A stretch of 5,996 nucleotides of DNA from contig JAHEJF010000135.1 of the NCBI GenBank assembly GCA_024639025.1, forward strand, positions 1 through 5,996, read 5' to 3'. This DNA is from Ahrensia sp. GTDB lineage: Bacteria > Pseudomonadota > Alphaproteobacteria > Rhizobiales > Rhizobiaceae. Below the pieces are notes generated by a model. That model saw only the letters and a list, made by a program, of their open reading frames with translations, made no database searches and was not told where the DNA came from. The position numbers and the translations under genes are program-made. Below, one piece after another: positions 1 to 5,996 of this stretch. Every line of letters starts with the position of its first letter. Position 1 is the first letter of the stretch.

Positions 1-783
1 CTCAATCTGTTTTGCCAGACCGAAGAAAGGGATGAGTTCGGGTGGAATCAGGGCATCGGTAATCACCGACGCATCCAGCGTGGTCGAGATCGACTTGTTT
101 TGAACGGGTGTGGCTGGATGTCCCGCACGACTGAGCACCGTATCCTGCAAAAGCCAGGTGCCATCATCAAGGCTTGCCCGCGCAGCGTCAAATCGCTCGA
201 TTATTCGACCTTGCGAATCCAGATGCAGAAAAACAGCATCGATCAGAACCACGCCGTTGCTGGAGACGCGTTCAGCCCCAATCAAATAGGCGCCACCGCC
301 TTCGGCGTTTTGACGCAACCATGGCTTGTTGCCTGACAGGGGACCGCTGCTTGGCGGTTGACCGCGCAGCTGTCCTTCGGCTTCGGTTGCAAACGAAAAT
401 CCCTGTGCGGCAATTGGGTTGATGACCAGCACGGCGAACAGACCGATCAGGGCAGCCGCTAACCAGGTCGGTAACAAAAACTGCCAGGCCGAGACCCCTG
501 CGGAGCGCGCGACAACCAGTTCATTCTTGCGATTGAGCTGCATCAACGCCGCCATGGTTGCTGCTAGCACGATGAACGGCATGGCAAACTGAACAATAAA
601 AGGCAGACGCGAAGCGGCGAGCATGAGCCCTGTCCCGATATCGTATGCCTTGATAACTGCCAGGCGCGCGTTGAGTTCTGAAAAATCAATCAGGAATATC
701 AACGTGCCTAGACCGAAAAAGAAATAGGCGGTCATGCGCAGCACATAGTTGAATATGTAGATTTGCAGGGTGCGCCCGATCAT
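1..783 (-). CDS. lptG: LptG, LPS export permease subunit (3' end lies beyond the left edge)
   Basis: This is the N-terminal 261 residues of LptG. With LptF and the ATPase LptB it forms the inner-membrane LptB2FG transporter, which extracts lipopolysaccharide and passes it to the periplasmic LptC/LptA bridge. The frame is open from the ATG at 781-783 to base 1 without a stop. Visible parts are membrane segments at about residues 13-33, 60-82 and 102-122, a cytoplasmic coupling-helix region at about 83-100 (RKNELVVARSAGVSAW), and the start of the periplasmic beta-jellyroll domain from about 123. Family members are usually near 360 residues, so roughly the last 100, including the C-terminal helices, are missing only because the window ends. 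The start overlaps the lptF stop as ATGA, and a GGAAAG stretch lies 10 bases upstream of it, which suggests translational coupling. In related genomes lptD and surA often follow; that cannot be seen here. Confidence 0.93.
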   Translation of the reverse strand, partial: MIGRTLQIYIFNYVLRMTAYFFFGLGTLIFLIDFSELNARLAVIKAYDIGTGLMLAASRLPFIVQFAMPFIVLAATMAALMQLNRKNELVVARSAGVSAWQFLLPTWLAAALIGLFAVLVINPIAAQGFSFATEAEGQLRGQPPSSGPLSGNKPWLRQNAEGGGAYLIGAERVSSNGVVLIDAVFLHLDSQGRIIERFDAARASLDDGTWLLQDTVLSRAGHPATPVQNKSISTTLDASVITDALIPPELIPFFGLAKQIE

Positions 784-1958
784 GATGCCAACGCTTTCCG
801 CGCTGCACGCACTCGAACTTTTTTGATTCGGTCCACAAGATTGTCGTAGAGGATGAGGACAAAGGCCGGAACTTCCAGCGTCCGGCCGCTGGAATACATC
901 CAAACACACAGGCTGATTCCGGCCAAGGGCACAAGCCAGATAAGGAACAGGCTATCAGCTTTGAGCTTGTTGGCATCATAGGCCGCTTCCGCTAGCCCAT
1001 AATAAAACAAGGCGGTTCCAAATCCTAAAATGAAGCTGGAGAAATTGGATCCGCGGTGCGATCGCGGACGCCCCGCCAGCACAAGTGCAACCAGGACCAT
1101 CAGCAGTGGAAACATCCATGCACTCATGCGTTTGTGAAGCTCTGCTTTGACTTGCCCTGGTCTTTGCTGGGCATATTTGTCAGCCGGATCAGGGTTAAGC
1201 AGCCATGAGGTCGACCTTTCTCGAATGAAATAGTTGGTTGCCCCGTCCACACGAGAAAACTGTGAAAGGCTGATGGCATAGGACTGGAACTGAATAACAG
1301 TGACATCGTCGCTCTGAGGCGACTTTCTGTGGATTTCGCCATCCTGCATCACCAAGAGTGACTCGCCTTCAACGACCCCCACAGCGCCGCTTTTGGCATG
1401 GTAGATCAATCGCAGTTCAGGATCACGGGTGTCGGAGATCATGATGCCCTGAAGGCCCTGGCTCGTTTTGCGATCAATATAGATTGTCAGATCACGATCT
1501 GCCTTGGTGAATCGACCCTCCTGGATAAGCGTTGTCAGCAGATCTGTTCGGGATTGGGTGATCACATCGCGCGACTGCGCATTGGCAGCAGGCTCAATAA
1601 AATGATTGGAAACAAATACATAAGCCGAACATATGAATCCAATTAACAAGAATGGCTTGGCCATACGCCACCGGCTCATACCCGAACCAGCCACGACCGG
1701 CAGTTCGGAGTCAGTGTTCATGGTATTGAGGACAAGGATTGATCCAATCACCAGCCCAAAGGGCAGCACCGCCACCAGAAATTGCGGTACCAATAGCGAC
1801 ATGAAATTGAGAAAAGAGATGATCGAACCGCCAGAACCGGTTGCAAAGTCGATACGGCTAACGGCCTGCGTGATCCAGACCAGCACGACGATCGCAATCG
1901 TTGAGCCAATACTGGCAAAAACGGCGCGCCGGAATATGTAGCCCTCAATGGTGTTCAA
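780..1958 (-). CDS. lptF: LptF, LPS export permease subunit
   Basis: This is a complete 392-residue LptF, the partner of LptG in the LptB2FG lipopolysaccharide exporter of the inner membrane. Predicted membrane segments lie at about residues 12-31, 53-78, 101-120, 279-296, 305-324 and 336-355. The three-plus-three pattern, with a periplasmic jellyroll domain at about 121-275 between, is that of the YjgP/YjgQ family. The cytoplasmic stretch at about 81-99 (SELPVVAGSGMSRWRM) corresponds to the coupling helix that contacts LptB. The start is taken as TTG at 1956-1958. No ATG or GTG occurs in frame between it and the upstream in-frame stop at 2043-2045, the resulting N-terminus (NTIEGYIFRRA) fits the family, and GCAGGT lies about 8 bases upstream. 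The basic C-terminal tail after residue 375 is cytoplasmic by the positive-inside rule. The gene is first of a pair with lptG and is divergent from pepA. Confidence 0.95.
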   Translation of the reverse strand: MNTIEGYIFRRAVFASIGSTIAIVVLVWITQAVSRIDFATGSGGSIISFLNFMSLLVPQFLVAVLPFGLVIGSILVLNTMNTDSELPVVAGSGMSRWRMAKPFLLIGFICSAYVFVSNHFIEPAANAQSRDVITQSRTDLLTTLIQEGRFTKADRDLTIYIDRKTSQGLQGIMISDTRDPELRLIYHAKSGAVGVVEGESLLVMQDGEIHRKSPQSDDVTVIQFQSYAISLSQFSRVDGATNYFIRERSTSWLLNPDPADKYAQQRPGQVKAELHKRMSAWMFPLLMVLVALVLAGRPRSHRGSNFSSFILGFGTALFYYGLAEAAYDANKLKADSLFLIWLVPLAGISLCVWMYSSGRTLEVPAFVLILYDNLVDRIKKVRVRAARKALAS

Positions 1959-1973
1959 ACTCGATACCTGCCC
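1959..1973 (-). promoter_or_regulatory. Ribosome binding site deciding the TTG start of lptF
   Basis: Read on the minus strand, GGGCAGGT precedes the TTG codon with about 8 bases between the GG and the start. It is only a partial match to the anti-Shine-Dalgarno sequence. Its spacing, the absence of any ATG or GTG in frame upstream, and the family-like N-terminus support initiation here. A weak site plus a TTG codon would be expected to keep LptF synthesis modest. Confidence 0.5.
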
Positions 1974-1988
1974 ACATGACTGGGTTTG

Positions 1989-2017
1989 ATTGTATTGATC
2001 GTTCCTGCCCCAACCAG
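1989..2017 (-). promoter_or_regulatory. Candidate sigma-70 type promoter for lptF-lptG
   Basis: On the minus strand, CTGGTT (2012-2017) and TACAAT (1989-1994) are separated by exactly 17 bases. The -10 element matches the TATAAT consensus at 5 of 6 positions; the -35 element is poor. Transcription would begin near 1982, giving a short leader of about 24 bases before the TTG start. A GANTC site (GAATC, 2017-2021) touches the -35 element. This is inferred from motif spacing only. Confidence 0.35.
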
Positions 2018-2046
2018 AATCGATTAAATGCGACCCTGATCTTCAA

Positions 2047-2058
2047 GTTAATATTAAC
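2047..2058. repeat. 12-bp perfect palindrome GTTAATATTAAC
   Basis: The 12 bases read identically on both strands and lie between the two candidate promoters of the divergent lptF and pepA genes. The right end runs into the left arm of the larger inverted repeat at 2054-2103. An AT-rich perfect dyad of this size is compatible with a dimeric regulator site, but no regulator can be named from the sequence. Confidence 0.45.
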
Positions 2059-2103
2059 CAATTAGCACCGCCGCTGTAAGGCTTTGATAATAAAATTGGT
2101 TAA
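2054..2103. repeat. 10-bp inverted repeat TTAACCAATT / AATTGGTTAA, 30-base spacer
   Basis: The left arm at 2054-2063 and the right arm at 2094-2103 are perfect reverse complements. The right arm covers the candidate -35 element of pepA (2096-2101) and runs into a shorter palindrome, GGTTAACC (2098-2105). The arms are about four helical turns apart centre to centre, so paired binding sites on one face of the DNA are as plausible as an RNA stem. Function is inferred only from symmetry and position. Confidence 0.45.
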
Positions 2104-2124
2104 CCGGGCAATAAGGCTTATATC
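2096..2124 (+). promoter_or_regulatory. Candidate sigma-70 type promoter for pepA-holC and the downstream gene
   Basis: TTGGTT (2096-2101) and TATATC (2119-2124) are separated by exactly 17 bases. Each hexamer matches its consensus only partly (3 and 4 of 6). Transcription would start near 2131 and leave a leader of about 89 bases before the pepA ATG. That leader would contain the GC-rich hairpin at 2138-2152. The assignment is by motif alone. Confidence 0.35.
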
Positions 2125-2137
2125 TGCGCTTGCCATC

Positions 2138-2152
2138 GGCGCACACTGCGCC
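2138..2152. repeat. GC-rich 6-bp dyad GGCGCA-CAC-TGCGCC in the pepA leader
   Basis: Two perfect 6-base arms flank a 3-base centre, followed by AAAA on the plus strand. If transcription starts near 2131, this would form a small hairpin close to the 5' end of the pepA mRNA. As DNA it could equally be a protein-binding dyad just downstream of the start site. It has no U-tract on the plus strand, so it is not a typical intrinsic terminator. Confidence 0.4.
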
Positions 2153-2202
2153 AAAATCATGACATCCAGTGGTCTAGGCTCGAAATTGATATGAGCCCTC
2201 AA

Positions 2203-2209
2203 AAGGAAG
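2203..2209 (+). promoter_or_regulatory. Ribosome binding site of pepA
   Basis: AAGGAAG lies 10 bases upstream of the ATG at 2220-2222. It is the best Shine-Dalgarno match near the gene and supports that start. Another ATG at 2191 is in a different frame. Confidence 0.6.
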
Positions 2210-2219
2210 CAATTCATCC

Positions 2220-3695
2220 ATGTCGACGATCCCAACAATTTCCTTCGCAAAAGTAGCAGCGCCCAAAAAATACGCGCATGTCGTCCTGTGCCCGGCCGGT
2301 GAAAAACCATCCGCCCTGGTGCCCTTGGCGGATCCTGAAAATGTGCTGGATGGGGCAGCTGCGACGGCAAGGTTCACAGGCAAATCAAAGTCGAAACTGG
2401 ATGTGCTGGCACCAGCGGGCACAAATGCAACCCGGCTCGTCGCAATTGGGCTTGGTGAAACAGAAAAACTTAAGCTGACCGACTGGATGGCACTGGGTGG
2501 TGTTACATTTGCAACGGTAGCCAGTGAAACGCAGGTTGCAGTCTATTTTGACGGGGATGCGGATGCCGCAGCCGCATTTGCCCAGGGTTACCTGCTGCGA
2601 AGCTACAAATTCGACAAATACAAGACCAAAAAAGCTGACGATGAAGATAAATCGGACAAGCCTCACAAGCTGGTCATCATGCTCGATGAAGTGACCGCTG
2701 CCAGAAGAATATGGACTGCATGCAAGGCATCGGCCGAGGGCACCATTTTGGCGCGCGATCTGGTCAACGAACCGGCAAACGTGCTCACCCCTGTTGAATT
2801 TGCCAAACGCGCTGCATCCTTGTCCAAGCTCGGCGTTGAAATTCAAACCCTAACTGAAAAGGAAATGAAAAAGCTCAAAATGGACGCGCTGTTGGGCGTT
2901 GCCCAAGGTTCGCGCAATCCACCGCGCATGGTGGTGATGAAATGGAAGGGAGGCAAGGCAAAGGATAAGCCGCTTGCCTTTGTCGGAAAAGGCGTGACTT
3001 TCGATACCGGTGGTATCTCCATCAAGCCATCCGGCGGCATGGAGGACATGAAGGGCGATATGGGCGGCGCGGCTGCCGTAACTGGCCTGATGCACACGCT
3101 CGCCGCACGAAAGGCAAAGGTCAACGCCATCGGCATCATCGGTCTTGTCGAGAACATGCCCGATGGCAATGCACAGCGCCCCGGCGATATCGTTAAGTCG
3201 ATGTCGGGTCAGACTATCGAGATCATCAACACAGATGCCGAGGGGCGTTTGGTGCTATGCGATGCACTTTGGTACTGCAAAGAGAAATTCAAACCCCAGA
3301 TCATGATCAACTTGGCGACCCTTACCGGTGCTGTTCTGGTTGCACTTGGCCAACAGCATGCCGGACTGTTTTCCAACAATGATGAATTGTCAGCCAATTT
3401 GACAGAAGCCGGGTTGGCTTCGGGTGAAAAGGTCTGGCGTCTGCCGCTTGCAAAAGAATATGACAAGATGATCGACAGCAAATTTGCCGACATGAAAAAT
3501 ACTGGTGGACGCTTTGCCGGATCCATAACTGCAGCCCAGTTCCTTGCGCGCTATGTGGGCGACACACCATGGGCGCACCTTGATATTGCCGGCACCGCCC
3601 TGGGTTCGCCGCAAACAGATATCAACACGTCCTGGAGCGCTGGATATGGCGTCAGCCTGCTGAACCAACTCGTTGCAGATACTTACGAGAAATAG
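2220..3695 (+). CDS. pepA: PepA, cytosolic leucyl aminopeptidase (M17 family)
   Basis: This complete 491-residue enzyme uses two metal ions to release N-terminal amino acids, especially leucine, from peptides in the cytosol. The C-terminal catalytic domain is intact. K257, D262, D280, D339 and E341 match the metal ligands of E. coli PepA with identical spacing, and K269 and R343 match the catalytic lysine and arginine. The family signature NTDAEGRL is at 337-344. The N-terminal domain (about 1-165) is more divergent, as is usual, and is followed by the catalytic domain from about 170. A charged, lysine- and aspartate-rich stretch at 132-150 lies between them. Members normally form hexamers. 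E. coli PepA also binds DNA, at carAB and in Xer recombination; whether this one does is unknown. It is first in an apparent unit with holC, 8 bases downstream, and diverges from lptF as in E. coli. Confidence 0.97.
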   Translation: MSTIPTISFAKVAAPKKYAHVVLCPAGEKPSALVPLADPENVLDGAAATARFTGKSKSKLDVLAPAGTNATRLVAIGLGETEKLKLTDWMALGGVTFATVASETQVAVYFDGDADAAAAFAQGYLLRSYKFDKYKTKKADDEDKSDKPHKLVIMLDEVTAARRIWTACKASAEGTILARDLVNEPANVLTPVEFAKRAASLSKLGVEIQTLTEKEMKKLKMDALLGVAQGSRNPPRMVVMKWKGGKAKDKPLAFVGKGVTFDTGGISIKPSGGMEDMKGDMGGAAAVTGLMHTLAARKAKVNAIGIIGLVENMPDGNAQRPGDIVKSMSGQTIEIINTDAEGRLVLCDALWYCKEKFKPQIMINLATLTGAVLVALGQQHAGLFSNNDELSANLTEAGLASGEKVWRLPLAKEYDKMIDSKFADMKNTGGRFAGSITAAQFLARYVGDTPWAHLDIAGTALGSPQTDINTSWSAGYGVSLLNQLVADTYEK

Positions 3696-3703
3696 GCGCA
3701 GGA

Positions 3704-4156
3704 ATGACCGATGTCGTTTTCTATCACTTGACTGAAACCAGCCTGGATGAGGCATTGCCCGTCCTGGTCGAGCGGTCGGTTGCGCGTCAATGGCGGGTCA
3801 CCATTCAGGCTGGAGATGAAAATGCCCGCGATCGCCTCGACACTCGCTTGTGGGACTATGCTGCAGACAGCTTTCTGCCGCATGGCAAGGATGGAGACAG
3901 CCCAGAGGCGCAGCATCCCATCTTCGTGACCACCAGTGATCAGAATCAAAATGCAAGCCACATACGCTTTGTTGTTGAAAACGCTACACTTCCACAAAGT
4001 CTGGAGGGTTATGAGCGCGTCGCGATCATGTTCGATGGCAATGACGCCGAAACCGTCGGGCAGGCACGTGAAAACTGGAAAGCGCTCAAGTCAGATGGTC
4101 ACGCGCTCACCTACTGGAGGCAGTCTCCCGAGGGCAAATGGGAGCGGCAAAACTGA
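3704..4156 (+). CDS. holC: HolC, DNA polymerase III chi subunit
   Basis: This 150-residue protein is the chi subunit of the DNA polymerase III holoenzyme. Chi pairs with psi on the clamp loader and binds the C-terminal tail of single-stranded DNA binding protein. Recognisable family blocks are FYHLT (6-10), LPVLVERSVARQWRV (18-32), LDTRLWDYAADSFLPHG (45-61), the HPIFVTT strand (71-77), YERVAIMFDG (103-112) and the end block GHALTYWRQSPEGKW (132-146). The length is normal for the family. The ATG at 3704 gives the usual N-terminus; AGG overlapping the pepA stop lies 7 bases upstream. An ATG at 3711 is out of frame. The 8-base gap after pepA and the 1-base overlap with the next gene suggest one transcript. 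The pepA-holC order is conserved in E. coli. No psi gene is visible here, and alphaproteobacteria generally lack a recognised one. Confidence 0.93.
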   Translation: MTDVVFYHLTETSLDEALPVLVERSVARQWRVTIQAGDENARDRLDTRLWDYAADSFLPHGKDGDSPEAQHPIFVTTSDQNQNASHIRFVVENATLPQSLEGYERVAIMFDGNDAETVGQARENWKALKSDGHALTYWRQSPEGKWERQN

Positions 4157-4824
4157 TGCGTATTCTGGGCATTCTCTCGATCCTATTTGGCCTGTTGATA
4201 GCATTTGGCTATCCCACCTATCACGACACCTTTGCGAATTTTGAGATCGGCAAATATGCCATCTATGACAAAAGTGCAGGGTTTCAGGACCAGACGATCT
4301 GGTTGACGCCAGAAGATGGCCCGGTCGAAATCAGTTTTGAGGCCAATATGGACGGAACACGCCCATCCGCAGAAACCGCCACATCGTTCATGCTGCAGAT
4401 AAACAACGCGGATCAGCTCTTGCTGTCGGAATTGATCAATTTGGCACCAGCTGCCGAAGGGGACGCAACAACGGCACCTCTGCAGTTTGAAATCAACAAT
4501 CTACCAGTCACTGACTCAGCGCTGCACGCCTTCGTGTTTTCGTCTTCTGATTGGACTGACAGCCCCATATCCAACATCAACATGACCATCACCGGCATTG
4601 CCGTTGTCATGAATGACACGCTTCCCACAGTAGGGTATGTACTGGTGGGTCTTGGTGCGATCCTCTACCTTGTCGGTGGACGCCGAAAAGCAAAAAAATC
4701 CGGCAAGCCACCTACTGGAAGGCGAAGCAAGACATCGCAAATTGGCCGTCGAGCCGAACCGGTGTCGTCCAAGCCCAAAGAGGCAGAAGAACCCGCGCGA
4801 AAATGGGGACGAGACGGGGATTAG
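4156..4824 (+). CDS. Hypothetical two-helix membrane protein with basic C-terminal tail
   Basis: I do not recognise this 222-residue protein. It starts with a hydrophobic segment (residues about 3-19, ILGILSILFGLLIAFGY), has an exported-looking domain of about 135 residues rich in alternating hydrophobic beta-strand patterns (57-64, 76-82, 108-116, 123-130, 139-152), a second membrane segment at about 157-174, then a polar tail of about 48 residues rich in Lys, Arg and Pro. The positive-inside rule predicts both ends in the cytosol and the middle domain in the periplasm. The ATG at 4156 shares a base with the holC stop (TGATG) and has GGGAG 11 bases upstream. An in-frame ATG at 4138 would add six residues but has a poorly spaced Shine-Dalgarno. 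The beta-rich domain could be a sandwich or ligand-binding fold; this is inference. The reading frame is convincing from operon position and protein character. Confidence 0.85.
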   Translation: MRILGILSILFGLLIAFGYPTYHDTFANFEIGKYAIYDKSAGFQDQTIWLTPEDGPVEISFEANMDGTRPSAETATSFMLQINNADQLLLSELINLAPAAEGDATTAPLQFEINNLPVTDSALHAFVFSSSDWTDSPISNINMTITGIAVVMNDTLPTVGYVLVGLGAILYLVGGRRKAKKSGKPPTGRRSKTSQIGRRAEPVSSKPKEAEEPARKWGRDGD

Positions 4825-4851
4825 AGCGTTTCAGTCTTCAACTGAAACGCT
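4825..4851. terminator. Perfect 11-bp hairpin between convergent genes; terminator or dispersed repeat
   Basis: AGCGTTTCAGT (4825-4835) and ACTGAAACGCT (4841-4851) are exact reverse complements around the 5-base loop CTTCA. The stem begins on the base after the TAG stop of the membrane protein gene and lies 99 bases beyond the end of the convergent ABC-F gene. Position and symmetry suit a bidirectional terminator. No run of T follows on either strand, so it would be an atypical intrinsic terminator, or an RNA 3'-end stabilising hairpin. From memory, stems with this AGCGTTTCAG core recur in intergenic regions of Rhizobiales, so a dispersed palindromic repeat is the main alternative. Confidence 0.6.
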
Positions 4852-4950
4852 GGCACGGATGTGGGCATTGAAAATATTGCATAGATCCGGGTGTCGCGAT
4901 TCCATCAAAGGCTGACGGAGTCTAAAGGCAAACTCTCTGATCACGCCGAT

Positions 4951-5996
4951 TCAACCGCTTGCCAGGTCAGTGCCCGTCGCTTCTTCATACTGCGTGCATA
5001 GGTCGAGCCACTGCGCTTCCCAACTCTCGATCTGTTTTTCAGTCTTGCCGCGTTTGGTCGTCAGTTCCGCCACCTTGCCGGCGTCTTCCAGAACTGCCGG
5101 CGTTCCCAGATCGTCGTCAATTGATTGAATCTGTTTTGCAGCCTTGGCCATCAAGCCCTCAATTTCATTGATCTTTTTCTTGACCGGCGCCATCCGGTTT
5201 CGCGCTGCGGCTGCAAGCTTGCGCCGTTCCTTGCCCGACAAACCGTCTGCCTTGGCTTTGTTTTCTTCTGCAGTTTTCTTGGGCGGGCCTTTCACGATGA
5301 GTTTTCGGTACTCCTCCAAATCGCCCTCATAGGGCTGCACCGAGCCATCACTCACAAGCCACAAGCGATCAACTGTTGCTTCCAGCAAATGTCGGTCGTG
5401 GCTGATCAACATCACTGCGCCGTGATAGGCGTTCAACGCATCAATCAAAGCCGCACGACTATCGATATCCAGATGGTTGGTTGGCTCATCGAGTATCAGC
5501 AGATGCGGTTTGTTGAGCGTTGCCAAACCCAGCGTCAGGCGTGCCTTTTCCCCGCCAGAGAGTTGCGCCGCCTTGGTATCCATCTTTTCTGTGCCCAGCC
5601 CCATGGCCGCCACCCGTGCACGCACCTTGCTTTCCGGCTCTTCCGGCAATGCTGCTCGCAAATGGTCATAGGCTGTCCAGTCTGCGTGCAAATCATCCAT
5701 TTGGTGTTGTGCAAACATGGCAACGCGCAGCTTCTCTGCCCGCACCAGATTGCCGCCCATCGGCTTGAGGCGATCCGAGATCAATTTCGCAAAGGTTGAT
5801 TTGCCGTTGCCATTGGCGCCTAAAAGCGCAATGCGGTCATCGTGGTCAATGCGTAGATTCAGATGTGAAAGGACCGGGTTTTCAGCTTCATAGCCAACTC
5901 GGGTGCCTTCCATGCTCACAATCGGAGAGGCGGCCTCACGGTCCGGCGACGGAAAATTCAGCGGCCGGACAGTTTCATCGACCATCAGCGAAATAT
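4951..5996 (-). CDS. ABC-F family ATPase, C-terminal half (5' end beyond the right edge)
   Basis: This is the second ATPase domain and C-terminus of a soluble ABC-F protein. Such proteins have two ATPase domains and no membrane part, and characterised members act on the ribosome, for example in translation factor or antibiotic-protection roles. Numbering from the internal Met at 5983-5985, Walker A is GANGNGKST (56-64), the signature LSGGEKAR (142-149), Walker B LLILDEPTNHLD (162-173) and the switch histidine H196 in SHDR. All key residues are intact. A lysine- and glutamate-rich, probably coiled-coil C-terminal region follows at about 235-340. The frame stays open to base 5996 (Ile-Ser-Leu before that Met), and the first ATPase domain and the inter-domain linker are absent, so the Met at 5985 is not the true start. 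It resembles the YheS/Uup-like branch of the family, but the exact subfamily cannot be settled without the N-terminal half. It is convergent with the pepA unit. Confidence 0.93.
   Translation of the reverse strand, partial: ISLMVDETVRPLNFPSPDREAASPIVSMEGTRVGYEAENPVLSHLNLRIDHDDRIALLGANGNGKSTFAKLISDRLKPMGGNLVRAEKLRVAMFAQHQMDDLHADWTAYDHLRAALPEEPESKVRARVAAMGLGTEKMDTKAAQLSGGEKARLTLGLATLNKPHLLILDEPTNHLDIDSRAALIDALNAYHGAVMLISHDRHLLEATVDRLWLVSDGSVQPYEGDLEEYRKLIVKGPPKKTAEENKAKADGLSGKERRKLAAAARNRMAPVKKKINEIEGLMAKAAKQIQSIDDDLGTPAVLEDAGKVAELTTKRGKTEKQIESWEAQWLDLCTQYEEATGTDLASG

Noticed and set aside
100..422. Two plus-strand open frames near the left edge
   Set aside because: They overlap the minus-strand lptG frame, which is open without a stop across the whole region and encodes a recognisable permease.
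2385..2846. 153-codon open frame on the minus strand within pepA
   Set aside because: It is antisense to a clearly functional pepA, has no family resemblance and no plausible operon context.
4138..4155. Upstream ATG of the membrane protein gene as its start
   Set aside because: Its Shine-Dalgarno would lie only about 3 bases away. The ATG at 4156 overlaps the holC stop, has a better-spaced GGGAG, and puts the hydrophobic segment right at the N-terminus.
4917..4935. Weak stem GAGT...ACTC as a dedicated terminator for the ABC-F gene
   Set aside because: Only four base pairs and no U-tract; the perfect 11-bp hairpin at 4825-4851 is far stronger.
5125..5799. 224-codon open frame on the plus strand
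   Set aside because: It lies wholly antisense to the ABC-F gene, whose Walker and signature motifs are intact. The translation is rich in Cys, His and Gln with no recognisable domain, as expected for a shadow frame.
4951..5985. Reading the minus-strand frame from the Met at 5985 as a complete single-domain ABC ATPase
   Set aside because: The frame stays open to the window edge, and the residues before Walker A look like the linker that precedes the second ATPase domain of ABC-F proteins, so the gene is truncated by the window.

Overview
The window looks like an ordinary core-genome stretch of an alphaproteobacterium, most likely of the Rhizobiales/Hyphomicrobiales. This rests on the character of the LptF, LptG, PepA, HolC and ABC-F proteins, the moderately GC-rich base composition and the gene order. 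Genus cannot be fixed from the sequence alone. I see no mobile element, CRISPR array, rRNA, tRNA or defence cassette.

Layout. Bases 1-1958 (minus strand) carry lptF and the first 261 codons of lptG, joined by a 4-base ATGA overlap. Together they encode the two membrane subunits of the LptB2FG exporter that extracts lipopolysaccharide from the inner membrane. LptG runs off the left edge. Bases 1959-2219 are a divergent intergenic region with a candidate promoter for each direction and several dyad symmetries. Bases 2220-4824 (plus strand) look like one transcription unit: pepA (leucyl aminopeptidase), holC (DNA polymerase III chi subunit) and an unrecognised two-helix membrane protein that starts on the holC stop codon. 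A perfect 11-bp hairpin begins on the base after that last gene's stop codon. Bases 4951-5996 (minus strand) hold the C-terminal ATPase half of an ABC-F family protein, convergent with the pepA unit and cut off by the right edge.

How the genes relate. The arrangement lptG-lptF facing pepA-holC is also that of Escherichia coli, where valS follows holC, so this is an old conserved neighbourhood rather than an accessory island. The functions are housekeeping ones: LPS export, peptide turnover, replication clamp-loader accessory, and a ribosome-associated ATPase. The least explained items are the small membrane protein after holC, the symmetric motifs between lptF and pepA, and the repeat-like hairpin at 4825-4851. 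I did not find a convincing new biological system here.
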